From: Sulfurimonas sp.
GTDB lineage: Bacteria > Campylobacterota > Campylobacteria > Campylobacterales > Sulfurimonadaceae
Length of the DNA stretch: 39,915 bases
Direction of reading: 5' to 3'
Assembly (NCBI GenBank): GCA_027060825.1
Contig: JALSWC010000202.1
Coordinates: forward strand, 1-39,915
The position numbers and the translations under genes were made by a program. This document shows, piece after piece, positions 1 through 7,449 of this stretch. Under the pieces are notes generated by a model. The model was not told where the DNA came from. It did not search any database and worked only from the letters and a program-made list of their open reading frames with translations. The stretch's first letter is position 1; every line of letters starts with the position of its first letter.

Positions 1-2
1 CA

Positions 3-593
3 CTTGCAACCTATATGATAGAAGGACAAGGGACAAAAACATACAATGTTTGTAAAAAAATGATGTACTCAAACCCTGAACTACTTCATAAAATCCTTAG
101 AAAAGTAACAGAAGTCATAAAACTTTACATGGAAAAACAGATTCAAGCAGGAATAGATGTTGTACAGATTTTTGATTCATGGGCATCAGCAATTGAACCA
201 GGCAAATATGATGAATTTTCTTGGAAATATATGGTAGAGATTGCTGAATATTTGAAAGAAAAATATCCTCATGTCCCTATTATCATATTTCCTAAAGGGG
301 TACCTGCATTTTTAGATAAAGTATATGGAAACTTTGATGTATTTGGTGTAGATTGGTCAACACCTATGTCATTTGCAAAAGAGCATCTTGGAGACAAATA
401 TGTTCTTCAAGGAAATATGGAACCATGCCGTCTCTACTCTAAAGAGGCAACTACAAAATGTGTAGAAGCAATTCAAGAGACTATGCAAGGAAAACGCCAT
501 ATCTTCAATTTAGGTCATGGGATTCTCCCTGATGTACCAGTAGAAAATGCAAAACATTTCATCAATGAGTGTCATAGAGTAAGTGGAAAATAA
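3..593 (+). CDS. hemE: Uroporphyrinogen decarboxylase, 3' part
   Basis: The reading frame is open from the left window edge, so the N-terminal part of the gene lies outside. About 196 residues are visible, against roughly 340-350 for the whole family. HemE removes four carboxylates from uroporphyrinogen III to give coproporphyrinogen III in cytosolic haem synthesis. The visible part fits the C-terminal half of the URO-D barrel: a DSWASAIEP stretch, [17 protein letters not shown], and a closing [15 protein letters not shown], which is a very typical HemE ending. The stop overlaps the next gene's GTG start by 11 nt, so the two are probably translationally coupled. Confidence 0.95.
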   Translation, partial: LATYMIEGQGTKTYNVCKKMMYSNPELLHKILRKVTEVIKLYMEKQIQAGIDVVQIFDSWASAIEPGKYDEFSWKYMVEIAEYLKEKYPHVPIIIFPKGVPAFLDKVYGNFDVFGVDWSTPMSFAKEHLGDKYVLQGNMEPCRLYSKEATTKCVEAIQETMQGKRHIFNLGHGILPDVPVENAKHFINECHRVSGK

Positions 594-1527
594 CATCATA
601 TTTGGACCTATAAACTCACGCCGTTTTGGCATGAGTCTGGGCATAGACCTCTCCCCTGCGTTTAAACAGTGTAATTTTGACTGTCTTTACTGCGAACTTG
701 CACCAAGTGCTACAGTTGCAAAACAAAAAGAGAGTGTAAGCGTAGAGACAATCATACAAGAACTTACAAAACACCTCCATGATAAAATAGATGCCATTAC
801 ACTCACTGCAAATGGTGAACCAACACTCTACCCTTATCTCAATGACCTCATAGATGCTATAGACAAAATCAAAGGCAATACTGCAACGCTTATTTTAACA
901 AATAGTGCTACTTTAGTAGATGATGATGTTTTTCATACGCTGTTAAAACTTGATGAAGTAAAACTCTCCCTTGATGCAGTCTCAAATGAAATCTTTCACA
1001 AAATAGATAGACCACATAAGAGTATAAATATAGAAAATATTGTGCAAAAAGTAAAAGAGTTCTCTCATCTTTATAAAGGAAAGCTCTACATTGAAATCCT
1101 TTTTGTACATGGTTTAAATGACACAAAAGAGGAAATATCAAAACTAAATACAGCCCTTAAAAATATAAATGCACAAAGAGTGGACATCGGTACAATCGAT
1201 AGACCTCCTGCTTACCCTGTTGAAGGTGTGAGTTACAAAGAACTCCATAATATAGCTCTTATGTTCGATAAGGAACTTCCAATACACATAGCTTCACGCA
1301 TACATGCTGAACCAAACAATAGCTACCACACAAAAGAAGAGATACTCAACACTCTCGATAAACGCCCACTTACAATGGAAGATATAAATCTACTTTTTGA
1401 TGAAAAAAGTAAGCAAAATCTTCAAGAGTTACTTGCATCAAACGAAGTAATCATAAATAGAGTAGGAAATTTAGAATTTTATATACCAAAAAATAATCTC
1501 AAAAGAAAACGGATTAAGTTACAATAG
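583..1527 (+). CDS. Radical SAM protein (COG0731-like)
   Basis: A 314-aa protein with a radical SAM iron-sulfur motif near the N-terminus (CNFDCLYC, about residues 30-37). The CX5CX2C-like spacing is seen in the COG0731 group related to wyosine-synthesis proteins. A glycine-rich [10 protein letters not shown] segment (about residue 72) is the usual SAM-binding region. The C-terminal roughly 80 residues look like a small helical add-on. The chosen start is GTG at 583, overlapping the hemE stop in the pattern GTG-N5-TAA; the protein then begins with [16 protein letters not shown], typical for this family. The substrate is unknown. Coupling to hemE suggests co-expression, but not necessarily a role in haem synthesis. 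Confidence 0.85.
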   Translation: MENNIIFGPINSRRFGMSLGIDLSPAFKQCNFDCLYCELAPSATVAKQKESVSVETIIQELTKHLHDKIDAITLTANGEPTLYPYLNDLIDAIDKIKGNTATLILTNSATLVDDDVFHTLLKLDEVKLSLDAVSNEIFHKIDRPHKSINIENIVQKVKEFSHLYKGKLYIEILFVHGLNDTKEEISKLNTALKNINAQRVDIGTIDRPPAYPVEGVSYKELHNIALMFDKELPIHIASRIHAEPNNSYHTKEEILNTLDKRPLTMEDINLLFDEKSKQNLQELLASNEVIINRVGNLEFYIPKNNLKRKRIKLQ

Positions 1528-1577
1528 ATTTTTTTGTAATACAATAAGTACCGTGTATTGAATTTCAAAAATTATAA

Positions 1578-1601
1578 ACCCCTATTTTATAGGATAGGGG
1601 T
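1578..1601. repeat. Perfect 8-bp inverted repeat, possible terminator or REP remnant
   Basis: ACCCCTAT and ATAGGGGT flank an 8-nt centre and are followed by GTCAGACTGA, itself a small palindrome. It lies between the convergent radical SAM gene and the toxin gene. Read on the minus strand the stem is followed by a T-rich tract, so it could end the toxin-antitoxin transcript. The GGGGTCAGAC wording also resembles REP-like elements linked to RAYT transposases. No other copy was seen in the window. Confidence 0.5.
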
Positions 1602-1642
1602 CAGACTGAATGGTTACAAAAGCATATAGTCATTAATACTTT

Positions 1643-1918
1643 TTACTCAAATAAATCTGAGTGCGAACCAATATCAACAAGTTTTAAAACATTTTCATCA
1701 AGCATATAGACTAATAGTAAATTAGGTTTAATGTGACACTCTCTAAAGTCTTGCATATCCCCTTTGAGTTGGTGGTCTTTGTATTTACTAGCTAACTCCT
1801 TGGCACATAACAGATTGTAAACAATATCAATATATGCTAAATCCTCACTATCTGTAAGTTTTTGCTTTTTGTAGCTTCTTTTAAATTGATTAGTTTTAAA
1901 TAGAGTGTATTTAATCAT
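1643..1918 (-). CDS. Type II toxin, YafQ/RelE family mRNA interferase
   Basis: A 91-aa protein of the RelE/ParE superfamily, YafQ branch. Known YafQ toxins cleave mRNA in the ribosomal A site. The sequence shows the basic N-terminal region (KRSYKKQK), then DHQLKGDMQDFRECHIKPNLL, the typical YafQ core with His and Asp near the catalytic site, then a VYMLDENVLKLVDIGSHSDLF ending in which His near the C-terminus is expected for catalysis. The ATG overlaps the antitoxin stop by 8 nt (ATGATTAA), as usual for these pairs. The locus sits between a radical SAM gene and two tRNAs and is probably an accessory insertion. Confidence 0.88.
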   Translation of the reverse strand: MIKYTLFKTNQFKRSYKKQKLTDSEDLAYIDIVYNLLCAKELASKYKDHQLKGDMQDFRECHIKPNLLLVYMLDENVLKLVDIGSHSDLFE

Positions 1919-2171
1919 CAGACTTTAAATCTTCCATCATCTCATCTATATTATTATGTATCGTGCCTTGATTGCTTCTTGCTTCATCCATAGCTGTTTG
2001 AAGTTGTGCTGATGGTACTTTTAGATCAAAGGGGATACTCTTTGTAGCTACCACTTTTTTAAGAAATATATTGATAGCCTGAGAGGTAGTTAGTCCAATC
2101 TCTTTAAAGATATGTTCTGCATCATATTTTAAAGTTTCATCTACTCTTGCTCTTACTGTTGCGTTTAACAT
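1911..2171 (-). CDS. Type II antitoxin, RelB/DinJ family
   Basis: An 86-aa RelB/DinJ antitoxin. The N-terminal half is a ribbon-helix-helix DNA-binding domain (NATVRARVDETLKYDAEHIF, then the helical GLTTSQAINIFLKKVV), and IPFDLKVP is a classic family signature. The acidic C-terminal part (MDEARSN onward, ending KSDD) should bind and neutralise the toxin. A good ribosome site (AGGAG) precedes the ATG. The family represses its own operon, and a perfect inverted repeat lies just upstream. Confidence 0.9.
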   Translation of the reverse strand: MLNATVRARVDETLKYDAEHIFKEIGLTTSQAINIFLKKVVATKSIPFDLKVPSAQLQTAMDEARSNQGTIHNNIDEMMEDLKSDD

Positions 2172-2199
2172 TTTACACTCCTAAATAAGTTATATTAAG

Positions 2200-2225
2200 A
2201 ATTGTAGCATATTATGGCTACAATT
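2200..2225 (-). promoter_or_regulatory. Operator-like palindrome for the RelB/YafQ operon
   Basis: Read on the minus strand, AATTGTAGC and GCTACAATT form perfect 9-bp arms around an 8-nt AT-rich centre. A possible promoter (TTGGAT, 16 nt, CATAAT) overlaps it, with the CATAAT in the palindrome. Overlap of operator and promoter just upstream of the antitoxin start fits RHH autorepression. Confidence 0.7.
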
Positions 2226-2355
2226 TAAATAAATCCAAAATATTATTTATGAATCCAGAAAAATCAAACAACATTTTAGAAATGATTACCAATAGATTAC
2301 CAAAGAAAAGTTATATGTAAATTAAGTGTCGTATTTTAGGGGTTTATAGAAGTTA

Positions 2356-2430
<75 letters not shown>

Positions 2431-2449
2431 ATGTAAAAGTTCTCTTTGA

Positions 2450-2526
2450 TGGTGTCAGAGGGGGGACTTGAACCCCCGACCCCCGGCTTATGAGACCAGT
2501 GCTCTAACCAGCTGAGCTACCCTGAC
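2450..2526 (-). tRNA. tRNA-Met (anticodon CAT), probably elongator
   Basis: The minus strand gives acceptor GTCAGGG against CTCTGAC with one G-T pair, D arm GCTCAGCTGGTTAGAGC, anticodon loop CTCATAA, T arm GGGGGTTCAAGTCCCCC and an encoded CCA. The three G-C pairs that mark the initiator anticodon stem are absent, and the first acceptor pair is normal, so this is not the initiator. A lysidine-type tRNA-Ile(CAT) is the other possibility and cannot be fully excluded by eye. Confidence 0.92.
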
Positions 2527-2544
2527 ATCTTTTAAGAGGGTGGA

Positions 2545-2550
2545 ATTATA
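2545..2550 (-). promoter_or_regulatory. -10 element of the tRNA-Met/tRNA-Asn operon
   Basis: TATAAT on the minus strand, about 19 nt before the mature 5' end of tRNA-Met. No strong -35 box is seen, which is normal for sigma-70 promoters in this phylum. Confidence 0.65.
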
Positions 2551-2634
2551 CATATATAAAGCTTTATTTTTACTAAAATAGCCAAAGTTTTTACAAATTT
2601 ATGTTTATTAAAATAGTTTATAAAAAAAGGTAAG

Positions 2635-2663
2635 ATTAGTTTAGTCAAAGTGGCTAAAGTTAT
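2635..2663. promoter_or_regulatory. Imperfect inverted repeat upstream of groES
   Basis: ATTAGTTTAG and CTAAAGTTAT match as inverted arms at 8 of 10 positions with a 9-nt spacer, touching the groES -35 box. The geometry resembles a CIRCE operator (9-nt arms, 9-nt spacer) and the inner TTAG/CTAA fits CIRCE ends, but the CIRCE core (GCACTC) is absent. It may be a diverged heat-shock repressor site. Confidence 0.4.
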
Positions 2664-2691
2664 TGACATCTTTACTTTTTTTCTGTATTAT
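2663..2691 (+). promoter_or_regulatory. Sigma-70-type promoter of groES-groEL
   Basis: A consensus TTGACA box, a 17-nt spacer and TATTAT lie 38 nt before the groES ATG. This is a strong vegetative promoter, so heat control would have to come from a repressor rather than a sigma-32 factor. Confidence 0.8.
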
Positions 2692-2728
2692 TCACTCCAT
2701 AAATTAATAATATTTGCAAGGAGATAGA

Positions 2729-2989
2729 ATGAATTTTACACCTTTAGGAAAAAGAGTATTAGTCAAACGCGTTGAAGAGACAAATACTACGAGTTCAGGA
2801 ATTATTATTCCAGATAATGCAAAAGAGAAACCTTCTCGTGCTACAGTTGTAGCAGTTAGTTCAGAAGTTACTGAAGTAAAAGATGGCGATGAAGTGCTTT
2901 TTGGAAAATACTCAGGAAATGAAGTTGCACTTAATGGTGAAACTTATATAGTATTAGATACTGATGATGTTTTTGGAATCATAGCGTAA
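2729..2989 (+). CDS. groES: Co-chaperonin GroES
   Basis: The 10-kDa cap of the GroEL chaperonin; its heptamer closes the folding chamber in the cytosol. The 86-aa sequence has the N-terminal [14 protein letters not shown], the mobile-loop region ([19 protein letters not shown]) and the ending [11 protein letters not shown]. The ORF track starts 15 nt upstream at a TTG, but the ATG at 2729 is preferred: AAGGAG lies 4 nt before it and the family begins here. groEL follows after 29 nt in the same operon. Confidence 0.97.
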   Translation: MNFTPLGKRVLVKRVEETNTTSSGIIIPDNAKEKPSRATVVAVSSEVTEVKDGDEVLFGKYSGNEVALNGETYIVLDTDDVFGIIA

Positions 2990-3018
2990 TAAAATAGATA
3001 TAAATTAGGAGAATAAAT

Positions 3019-4662
3019 ATGGCAAAAGAGATAATTTTTTCAGATAATGCTAGAAATCAATTGGCACGCGGAGTTGAAAAACTTACAGATGCAGTAAAAG
3101 TAACAATGGGACCTCGTGGTCGTAATGTACTCATCCAAAAAAGTTACGGTGCACCTGTCATTACAAAAGATGGTGTTTCTGTTGCTCGTGAAGTAGAATT
3201 AAAAGATAAACTTGAAGATATGGGTGCACAACTTGTAAAAGAAGTGGCATCAAATACGGCTGATGAAGCAGGTGACGGTACTACAACAGCAACTGTTCTT
3301 GCAAATGCAATCTTTAGTGAAGGTCTTAGAAATATTACAGCAGGGGCAAATCCTGTTGAAGTAAAACGAGGTATGGACAAAGCATGTGAGATTATACAAG
3401 CAAATCTAAAATCTGCTTCTAAAGCAATTAAAGATAAAAATGAGATAGCACAAGTGGCAACTATTTCTGCAAACTCTGATGCTGAAATTGGTAATATGAT
3501 AGCAGAAGCGATGGAAAAAGTTGGTCAAGACGGTGTTATTACTGTTGAAGAGGCAAAAGGTATTGCTGATGAGCTTGATGTCGTTGAAGGGATGCAATTT
3601 GACCGTGGATATTTGAGTCCATACTTCATTACAAATACAGAAAAAATGACTGCTGAAATTGAAAATCCTTGGATTCTTTTAGTAGATAGTAAAATCAACT
3701 CTCTCAAAGATTTACTTCCAGTTTTAGAGCAAGTACAAAAGACAAATCGTCCATTGCTTATCATTGCTGAAGATGTTGAGGGTGAAGCACTTTCTACTCT
3801 TGTTGTAAACAAACTCCGTGGTGTGCTTAACATTTCTGCTGTAAAAGCTCCAGGGTTTGGTGACAGAAGAAAAGCAATGCTTCAAGACATCGCAATTTTA
3901 ACTGCGGGTACTGTTATATCTGAAGAGACAGGACACACACTCGAAGCAGCTGAAATAGCTATGCTCGGACAAGCTTCTCGTGTAGTAATCGACAAAGACA
4001 ACACTGTTATTGTAAACGGTGCAGGAACTGAAGATACAGTTAAAGCAAGAATTTCTGAAATCAAAACACAGATAGAAGCAACTTCAAGTGAATATGACAA
4101 AGAAAAACTTCAAGAGCGTCTTGCAAAACTTAGTGGTGGTGTAGCTGTCATTAAAGTTGGTGCTGCGACTGAAACTGAAATGAAAGAGAAAAAAGACCGT
4201 GTTGATGATGCACTTTCTGCGACAAAAGCCGCTGTTGAAGAGGGAATTGTCATCGGTGGTGGAGCTGCACTTGTTCGTGCTGCTGCAAAAGTTACTACTG
4301 ATGATTTAGAAGGTGACCAAAAAATCGGTGCTGAAATAATTCTTCGCGCTGTAAAAGCACCTGTAAAACAGATAGCAGAAAACGCAGGATTTGACACAGG
4401 TGTGGTAGTAAATGCAATAGAAAATGCAACAAGTGAGACTATTGGTTTTGATGCTGCAACTGGTGAATATGTGGATATGTTTGAAGCAGGCATCATTGAC
4501 CCACTCAAAGTTGAGCGTGTTGCACTTACAAATGCAACATCAGTTTCAAGCCTACTCCTTACAACTGAAGCTGCAATCTATGAAATACCAAAAGAAGAAA
4601 CTACCGCACCAGACATGGGTGGAATGCCTCCACAAATGGGTGGAATGCCAGGTATGATGTGA
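3019..4662 (+). CDS. groEL: Chaperonin GroEL
   Basis: A 547-aa Hsp60 chaperonin, normal in length. It forms the double-ring ATP-driven folding chamber with GroES. Visible marks are [12 protein letters not shown] and the nucleotide-binding [11 protein letters not shown] (about residues 85-95), the apical-domain region around residues 190-370, the family signature [15 protein letters not shown] (about residues 403-417), and the Gly-Met-rich tail ([14 protein letters not shown]). A good ribosome site (AGGAG) precedes the ATG. It is the second gene of the groE operon and is followed at once by a hairpin terminator. Confidence 0.99.
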   Translation: MAKEIIFSDNARNQLARGVEKLTDAVKVTMGPRGRNVLIQKSYGAPVITKDGVSVAREVELKDKLEDMGAQLVKEVASNTADEAGDGTTTATVLANAIFSEGLRNITAGANPVEVKRGMDKACEIIQANLKSASKAIKDKNEIAQVATISANSDAEIGNMIAEAMEKVGQDGVITVEEAKGIADELDVVEGMQFDRGYLSPYFITNTEKMTAEIENPWILLVDSKINSLKDLLPVLEQVQKTNRPLLIIAEDVEGEALSTLVVNKLRGVLNISAVKAPGFGDRRKAMLQDIAILTAGTVISEETGHTLEAAEIAMLGQASRVVIDKDNTVIVNGAGTEDTVKARISEIKTQIEATSSEYDKEKLQERLAKLSGGVAVIKVGAATETEMKEKKDRVDDALSATKAAVEEGIVIGGGAALVRAAAKVTTDDLEGDQKIGAEIILRAVKAPVKQIAENAGFDTGVVVNAIENATSETIGFDAATGEYVDMFEAGIIDPLKVERVALTNATSVSSLLLTTEAAIYEIPKEETTAPDMGGMPPQMGGMPGMM

Positions 4663-4672
4663 GACCCGTAAA

Positions 4673-4698
4673 AAAAACGAGAATTTCTTCTCGTTTTT
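4673..4698 (+). terminator. Rho-independent terminator of groES-groEL
   Basis: AAAAACGAGAA pairs with TTCTCGTTTTT around a 4-nt loop, with the T-run forming the end. It starts 11 nt after the groEL stop. Its T-run is also the first five bases of the tandem 53-nt repeat. Confidence 0.85.
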
Positions 4699-4799
4699 AG
4701 GGTCGGAACCGCAGACATTGTCCGAAGGACTGTCGAGGACTCTACCTTTTTAGGGTCGGAACCGTAAGTGATGCACGAAGCACCACTGAGGACTCTACC
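4694..4799. repeat. Two tandem 53-nt structured repeat units
   Basis: Units 4694-4746 and 4747-4799 share an identical 18-nt start (TTTTTAGGGTCGGAACCG) and identical 12-nt end (GAGGACTCTACC). The 23-nt centres differ, yet both can form a hairpin around a shared CGAAG (TTCG on the other strand). The outer four centre pairs are GACA/TGTC in unit 1 and AGTG/CACT in unit 2, all changed while staying paired. The flanks can also pair (TAGGGTC with GACTCTA, one G-T). It could be a REP/BIME-like element or a small structured RNA. Confidence 0.75.
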
Positions 4800-4874
4800 T
4801 TTTCTAAAAGAAAGCAGATTAAAAAAGTGAGTAATAGAAATGAACAACTTAAAATTATTAAGAATTTTACTTAA

Positions 4875-5120
4875 ATGAAGATTGAAAATCCTTTTGAATC
4901 TGGACATATAAAAAATTATATTTTATTATATGTAAGTGTTATTGTTATTGTAGTGCTATTTTTTCTAGCAACTACCCTCTTTGACAATGACCAAAAACAG
5001 ATAGAAAAAAAATCTTTTGATGTCAATACTACTCTTATAAAAGAGCAGAAGAAAATAGAGTTAGAAAAACAAAAAGAGAGAACAAAACCGCGCTTTAAGC
5101 TTTTAAATAAAGCTTATTAA
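4875..5120 (+). CDS. Small membrane protein of unknown function
   Basis: An 81-aa ORF that I do not recognise. It has a short cytosolic-looking N-terminus, one strong membrane helix (about residues 14-35), then a charged Lys/Glu-rich tail with likely coiled coil (about residues 40-70). The ribosome site is weak. It ends 5 nt from the exbD stop and is convergent with it. One could imagine a shortened TonB-like partner of ExbBD, but it lacks the Pro-rich linker and C-terminal domain of TonB, so I do not call it that. Confidence 0.55.
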   Translation: MKIENPFESGHIKNYILLYVSVIVIVVLFFLATTLFDNDQKQIEKKSFDVNTTLIKEQKKIELEKQKERTKPRFKLLNKAY

Positions 5121-5125
5121 ATAGA

Positions 5126-5521
5126 CTATTTTTTGGTTACAATGTAAAGTTGTTCATGTCCAAGTTTTTTCAAAATATCCATAACATTTACAAAGTCTTG
5201 AAATTTTGACTCTTTGTCACTTTTCAGGACAACTGTTTGGTTCTTTGAAATAGTTGCAAGTTTTGCTTCGAGTTGTTTTAGATTTACTCTATTCTTATCA
5301 AAGAAAAACTCTCCTTTTGCATTTACATAGACAGTAACCTCTTTTTTTGTATCTTGCTTATCTGATGCCTTGGCATGAGGAAGATTTACAGGAATAACAC
5401 CTTGCTTAATAAAAGTCGCAGTTGTCAAGACCATTACAAGTAAAACAAGCATAATATCAATAAAAGGAATGACATTTATCTGATCAAAACGCTTAAAATT
5501 TTTTCGTTTACATTTTGACAT
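5126..5521 (-). CDS. exbD: ExbD/TolR-family biopolymer transport protein
   Basis: A 131-aa inner-membrane protein with one N-terminal membrane helix (INVIPFIDIMLVLLVMVLTTATF, about residues 15-37) followed by a periplasmic domain. The Asp in the helix (PFIDIMLVLL) is the conserved proton-path residue of the ExbD/TolR family. With ExbB it turns proton motive force into movement of TonB or TolA. The ATG overlaps the exbB stop by 1 nt (TAATG), so the pair is coupled. No tonB or tolA gene lies in the window; the partner must be elsewhere. Confidence 0.9.
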   Translation of the reverse strand: MSKCKRKNFKRFDQINVIPFIDIMLVLLVMVLTTATFIKQGVIPVNLPHAKASDKQDTKKEVTVYVNAKGEFFFDKNRVNLKQLEAKLATISKNQTVVLKSDKESKFQDFVNVMDILKKLGHEQLYIVTKK

Positions 5522-5967
5522 TACTTGCTCTCATGTGCCACATCAAATTTTGTAAGAATACGCTCAACTTTACGAAGAGCAATAGTATAAGCAACAATGG
5601 CTGGCATGGCAACAATCAAGCCCATTGCCGTTGCTTTAAGCGCGAGTGCCAAACCAATCATCACTTTTTTTGTATCTATGGAACCAATATCACCCAAAGT
5701 ATAAAATGTAATCATAATTCCAACAACAGTTCCAAGTAAGCCAACATAAGGTGCATTTGTACCAATTGCAGAAATAACGGTAATGTTATCAGTCAAATCA
5801 AGTTCCAAGTTATCCCGATGGTCATAATCTTCAATGCGAACACTTTTATAAAACATCATTCTCTCTATAAAGAGCCAAAGTGTCACAATACTCATAAGTA
5901 TCAAAGTTCCCATTACACCATAATCGAGTGCATTTTCTGCATACGCTAAAAATCCGTTCATCTGCAT
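5521..5967 (-). CDS. exbB: ExbB/TolQ-family proton channel protein
   Basis: A 148-aa MotA/TolQ/ExbB proton-channel protein of the short type common in Campylobacterota. It shows a first membrane helix (about residues 16-34, GVMGTLILMSIVTLWLFIE), then the core GTNAPYVGLLGTVVGIMITF and GLALALKATAMGLIVAMPAIVAY, the two conserved helices that line the proton path with ExbD. AGGA lies before the ATG. It begins 8 nt after the histidine kinase stop, at the end of the pyrC-regulator-kinase run. Confidence 0.92.
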   Translation of the reverse strand: MQMNGFLAYAENALDYGVMGTLILMSIVTLWLFIERMMFYKSVRIEDYDHRDNLELDLTDNITVISAIGTNAPYVGLLGTVVGIMITFYTLGDIGSIDTKKVMIGLALALKATAMGLIVAMPAIVAYTIALRKVERILTKFDVAHESK

Positions 5968-5975
5968 TATAAATC

Positions 5976-6800
5976 CTATTTTAATTTTAGTTTAACTTTT
6001 GTTCCAACATTTTTAGATGATTCAAAATTCAACTCAATCTTATTTTTATCACAAAATCTTTTCACAAGGCTAAGTCCTATACCAAACCCCTGCATATCTC
6101 TGTTTGTCTGGTAATATTTATCAAAGATATGGACAAGTTCTACCTCATCCATTCCTATTCCGTAATCTTCAATACAAAGCAAACCATCTTTCAAGCGAAT
6201 ATCAATATCTTTTGAATTGTTTGAGTATTTTACACCATTATCAATTAAGTTGTCAATAACTTTACTCAATCCCGTTTTATCTCCCAAAATTTCTAAGCTC
6301 TCTAGATCCAAATGAAATTCTATATGTGGATAAAGCTTTTTCAAAAATTCTACTCTTAACTTTAAGAGTTCCTCTACATGAAAGAGTTCTCGAACATCTT
6401 GTTCACTCTGAATCTTTATAAGATAATCAAGCTCATTATATCGCTCTTTTAGCATATTACAAGCATTATTTATACGACTAATGCGTTTAAGCGTTTTAGC
6501 ATCTTCAATATTTTTAGCGAGCATCTGTGTATTTATTGTAATGGTACTAATGGGAAGATTTAGCTCATGTAATGTCTCTTTTGAGAGAAGTTGTAGATGT
6601 CCTACATAATCAGCAAGAGGATCAACTGCCAATTTAGCAATAAAAACAGCCGAAAGAGTAACAACACAAAGAACAATAAATGCAAAAAGCACAATATTTT
6701 CAATTTTTAAAATAGCAATAAAATAATAGACAAGAGAGACAAAGCCAATAACAGTTAGCAGATAATATACGAAAATATTTATGCGTAGATTACGGAACAA
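5976..6800 (-). CDS. Sensor histidine kinase, short membrane-sensing type
   Basis: Two membrane helices at about residues 7-27 and 33-55 are joined by only about five residues, so there is almost no periplasmic sensor, and I see no HAMP domain. The kinase core has the phospho-His box (LHELNLPIST), N box (DNLIDNGVKYS), then IEDYGIGMD and GFGIGLSLVKRFC ATP-binding boxes. The ORF track starts at a TTG at 6830, giving a 41-nt overlap with the regulator. I prefer the TTG at 6800, which gives the 11-nt overlap TTG-N5-TAA seen at other junctions and has GGA about 7 nt before it. Such designs usually sense membrane or partner-protein state. Confidence 0.85.
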   Translation of the reverse strand: MFRNLRINIFVYYLLTVIGFVSLVYYFIAILKIENIVLFAFIVLCVVTLSAVFIAKLAVDPLADYVGHLQLLSKETLHELNLPISTITINTQMLAKNIEDAKTLKRISRINNACNMLKERYNELDYLIKIQSEQDVRELFHVEELLKLRVEFLKKLYPHIEFHLDLESLEILGDKTGLSKVIDNLIDNGVKYSNNSKDIDIRLKDGLLCIEDYGIGMDEVELVHIFDKYYQTNRDMQGFGIGLSLVKRFCDKNKIELNFESSKNVGTKVKLKLK

Positions 6801-7449
6801 GCTTATATCCAAACCCACGAATATTTTCAAAATTTACAGCAGGCAAAAGCTGTTTAAGTCTATTTATATAGACACGAATTGCACCATCACTCCCTCCTCT
6901 ATCTGCACTACTCCACAACTCATCATAAATAAGTTCTTTAGGTACAGGAGTGTTTGCATAATCCATCAACAAAACAAGTAACTCATACTCTTTTTTTGAA
7001 AGCTCTAACGCTACACCCTCATAAAGTACAGACTGATGCACCTTATCATGACATAACAGACCTATACACTCCACCTGCTTTCTTTTTGTTCTTTTGAGTA
7101 AGGCAGATAAACGCAGTAAAAATTCAGTAGTATCAAAAGGTTTGGTAATGAAGTCATCAGCACCACTTAAAAAGCCTTGTTGTAGCATCTCTTTGTCACT
7201 ATGTGATGTTAAAAAAATAGCAGGGGTTTCATCCTCTGCTTGACGCAAATCTCCCAAAAGGGAAACTCCGTCAATAAGAGGAACATTTATATCAAGCAAG
7301 TAGAGATCAAATTTCTCTTTGTAGGTGGCATCAAGTGCATCTTGCCCATTTGGAAAATGAGAGACTATATAGCCCTCATCTTCGAGCAAATCAACGATTG
7401 TCTCAGCAAAAAGAGCATTATCTTCTAAAAAAAGTATTTTAATCGACAC
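6790..7449 (-). CDS. OmpR/PhoB-family response regulator
   Basis: A 219-aa two-domain regulator and likely partner of the adjacent kinase. The receiver domain has the acidic pocket LEDN (residues 8-11), phospho-acceptor Asp53 (LLDINVP), Thr81 (FLTSHSD) and Lys103 (ITKPFD). The C-terminal half is a winged helix ending [27 protein letters not shown], typical of OmpR/PhoB DNA-binding domains. The GTG start overlaps the pyrC stop by 11 nt (GTG-N5-TAA). Targets are unknown; the coupled exbBD genes are plausible. Confidence 0.93.
   Translation of the reverse strand: MSIKILFLEDNALFAETIVDLLEDEGYIVSHFPNGQDALDATYKEKFDLYLLDINVPLIDGVSLLGDLRQAEDETPAIFLTSHSDKEMLQQGFLSGADDFITKPFDTTEFLLRLSALLKRTKRKQVECIGLLCHDKVHQSVLYEGVALELSKKEYELLVLLMDYANTPVPKELIYDELWSSADRGGSDGAIRVYINRLKQLLPAVNFENIRGFGYKLVP

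Noticed and set aside
1528-2355. A larger genomic island integrated at the tRNAs
   Set aside because: Only the toxin-antitoxin pair and a 23-codon ORF are present; no integrase and no tRNA 3'-end duplication was found by eye.
2450-2526. Initiator tRNA-fMet
   Set aside because: No run of three G-C pairs in the anticodon stem, and the first acceptor pair is a normal G-C.
4694-4799. The 53-nt units as a short CRISPR array
   Set aside because: The 30-nt shared part occurs in full only once, and the supposed spacers are self-complementary; no cas genes are near.
4875-5120. A TonB gene next to exbBD
   Set aside because: Only one membrane helix and a charged tail; there is no Pro-rich linker or TonB C-terminal domain.
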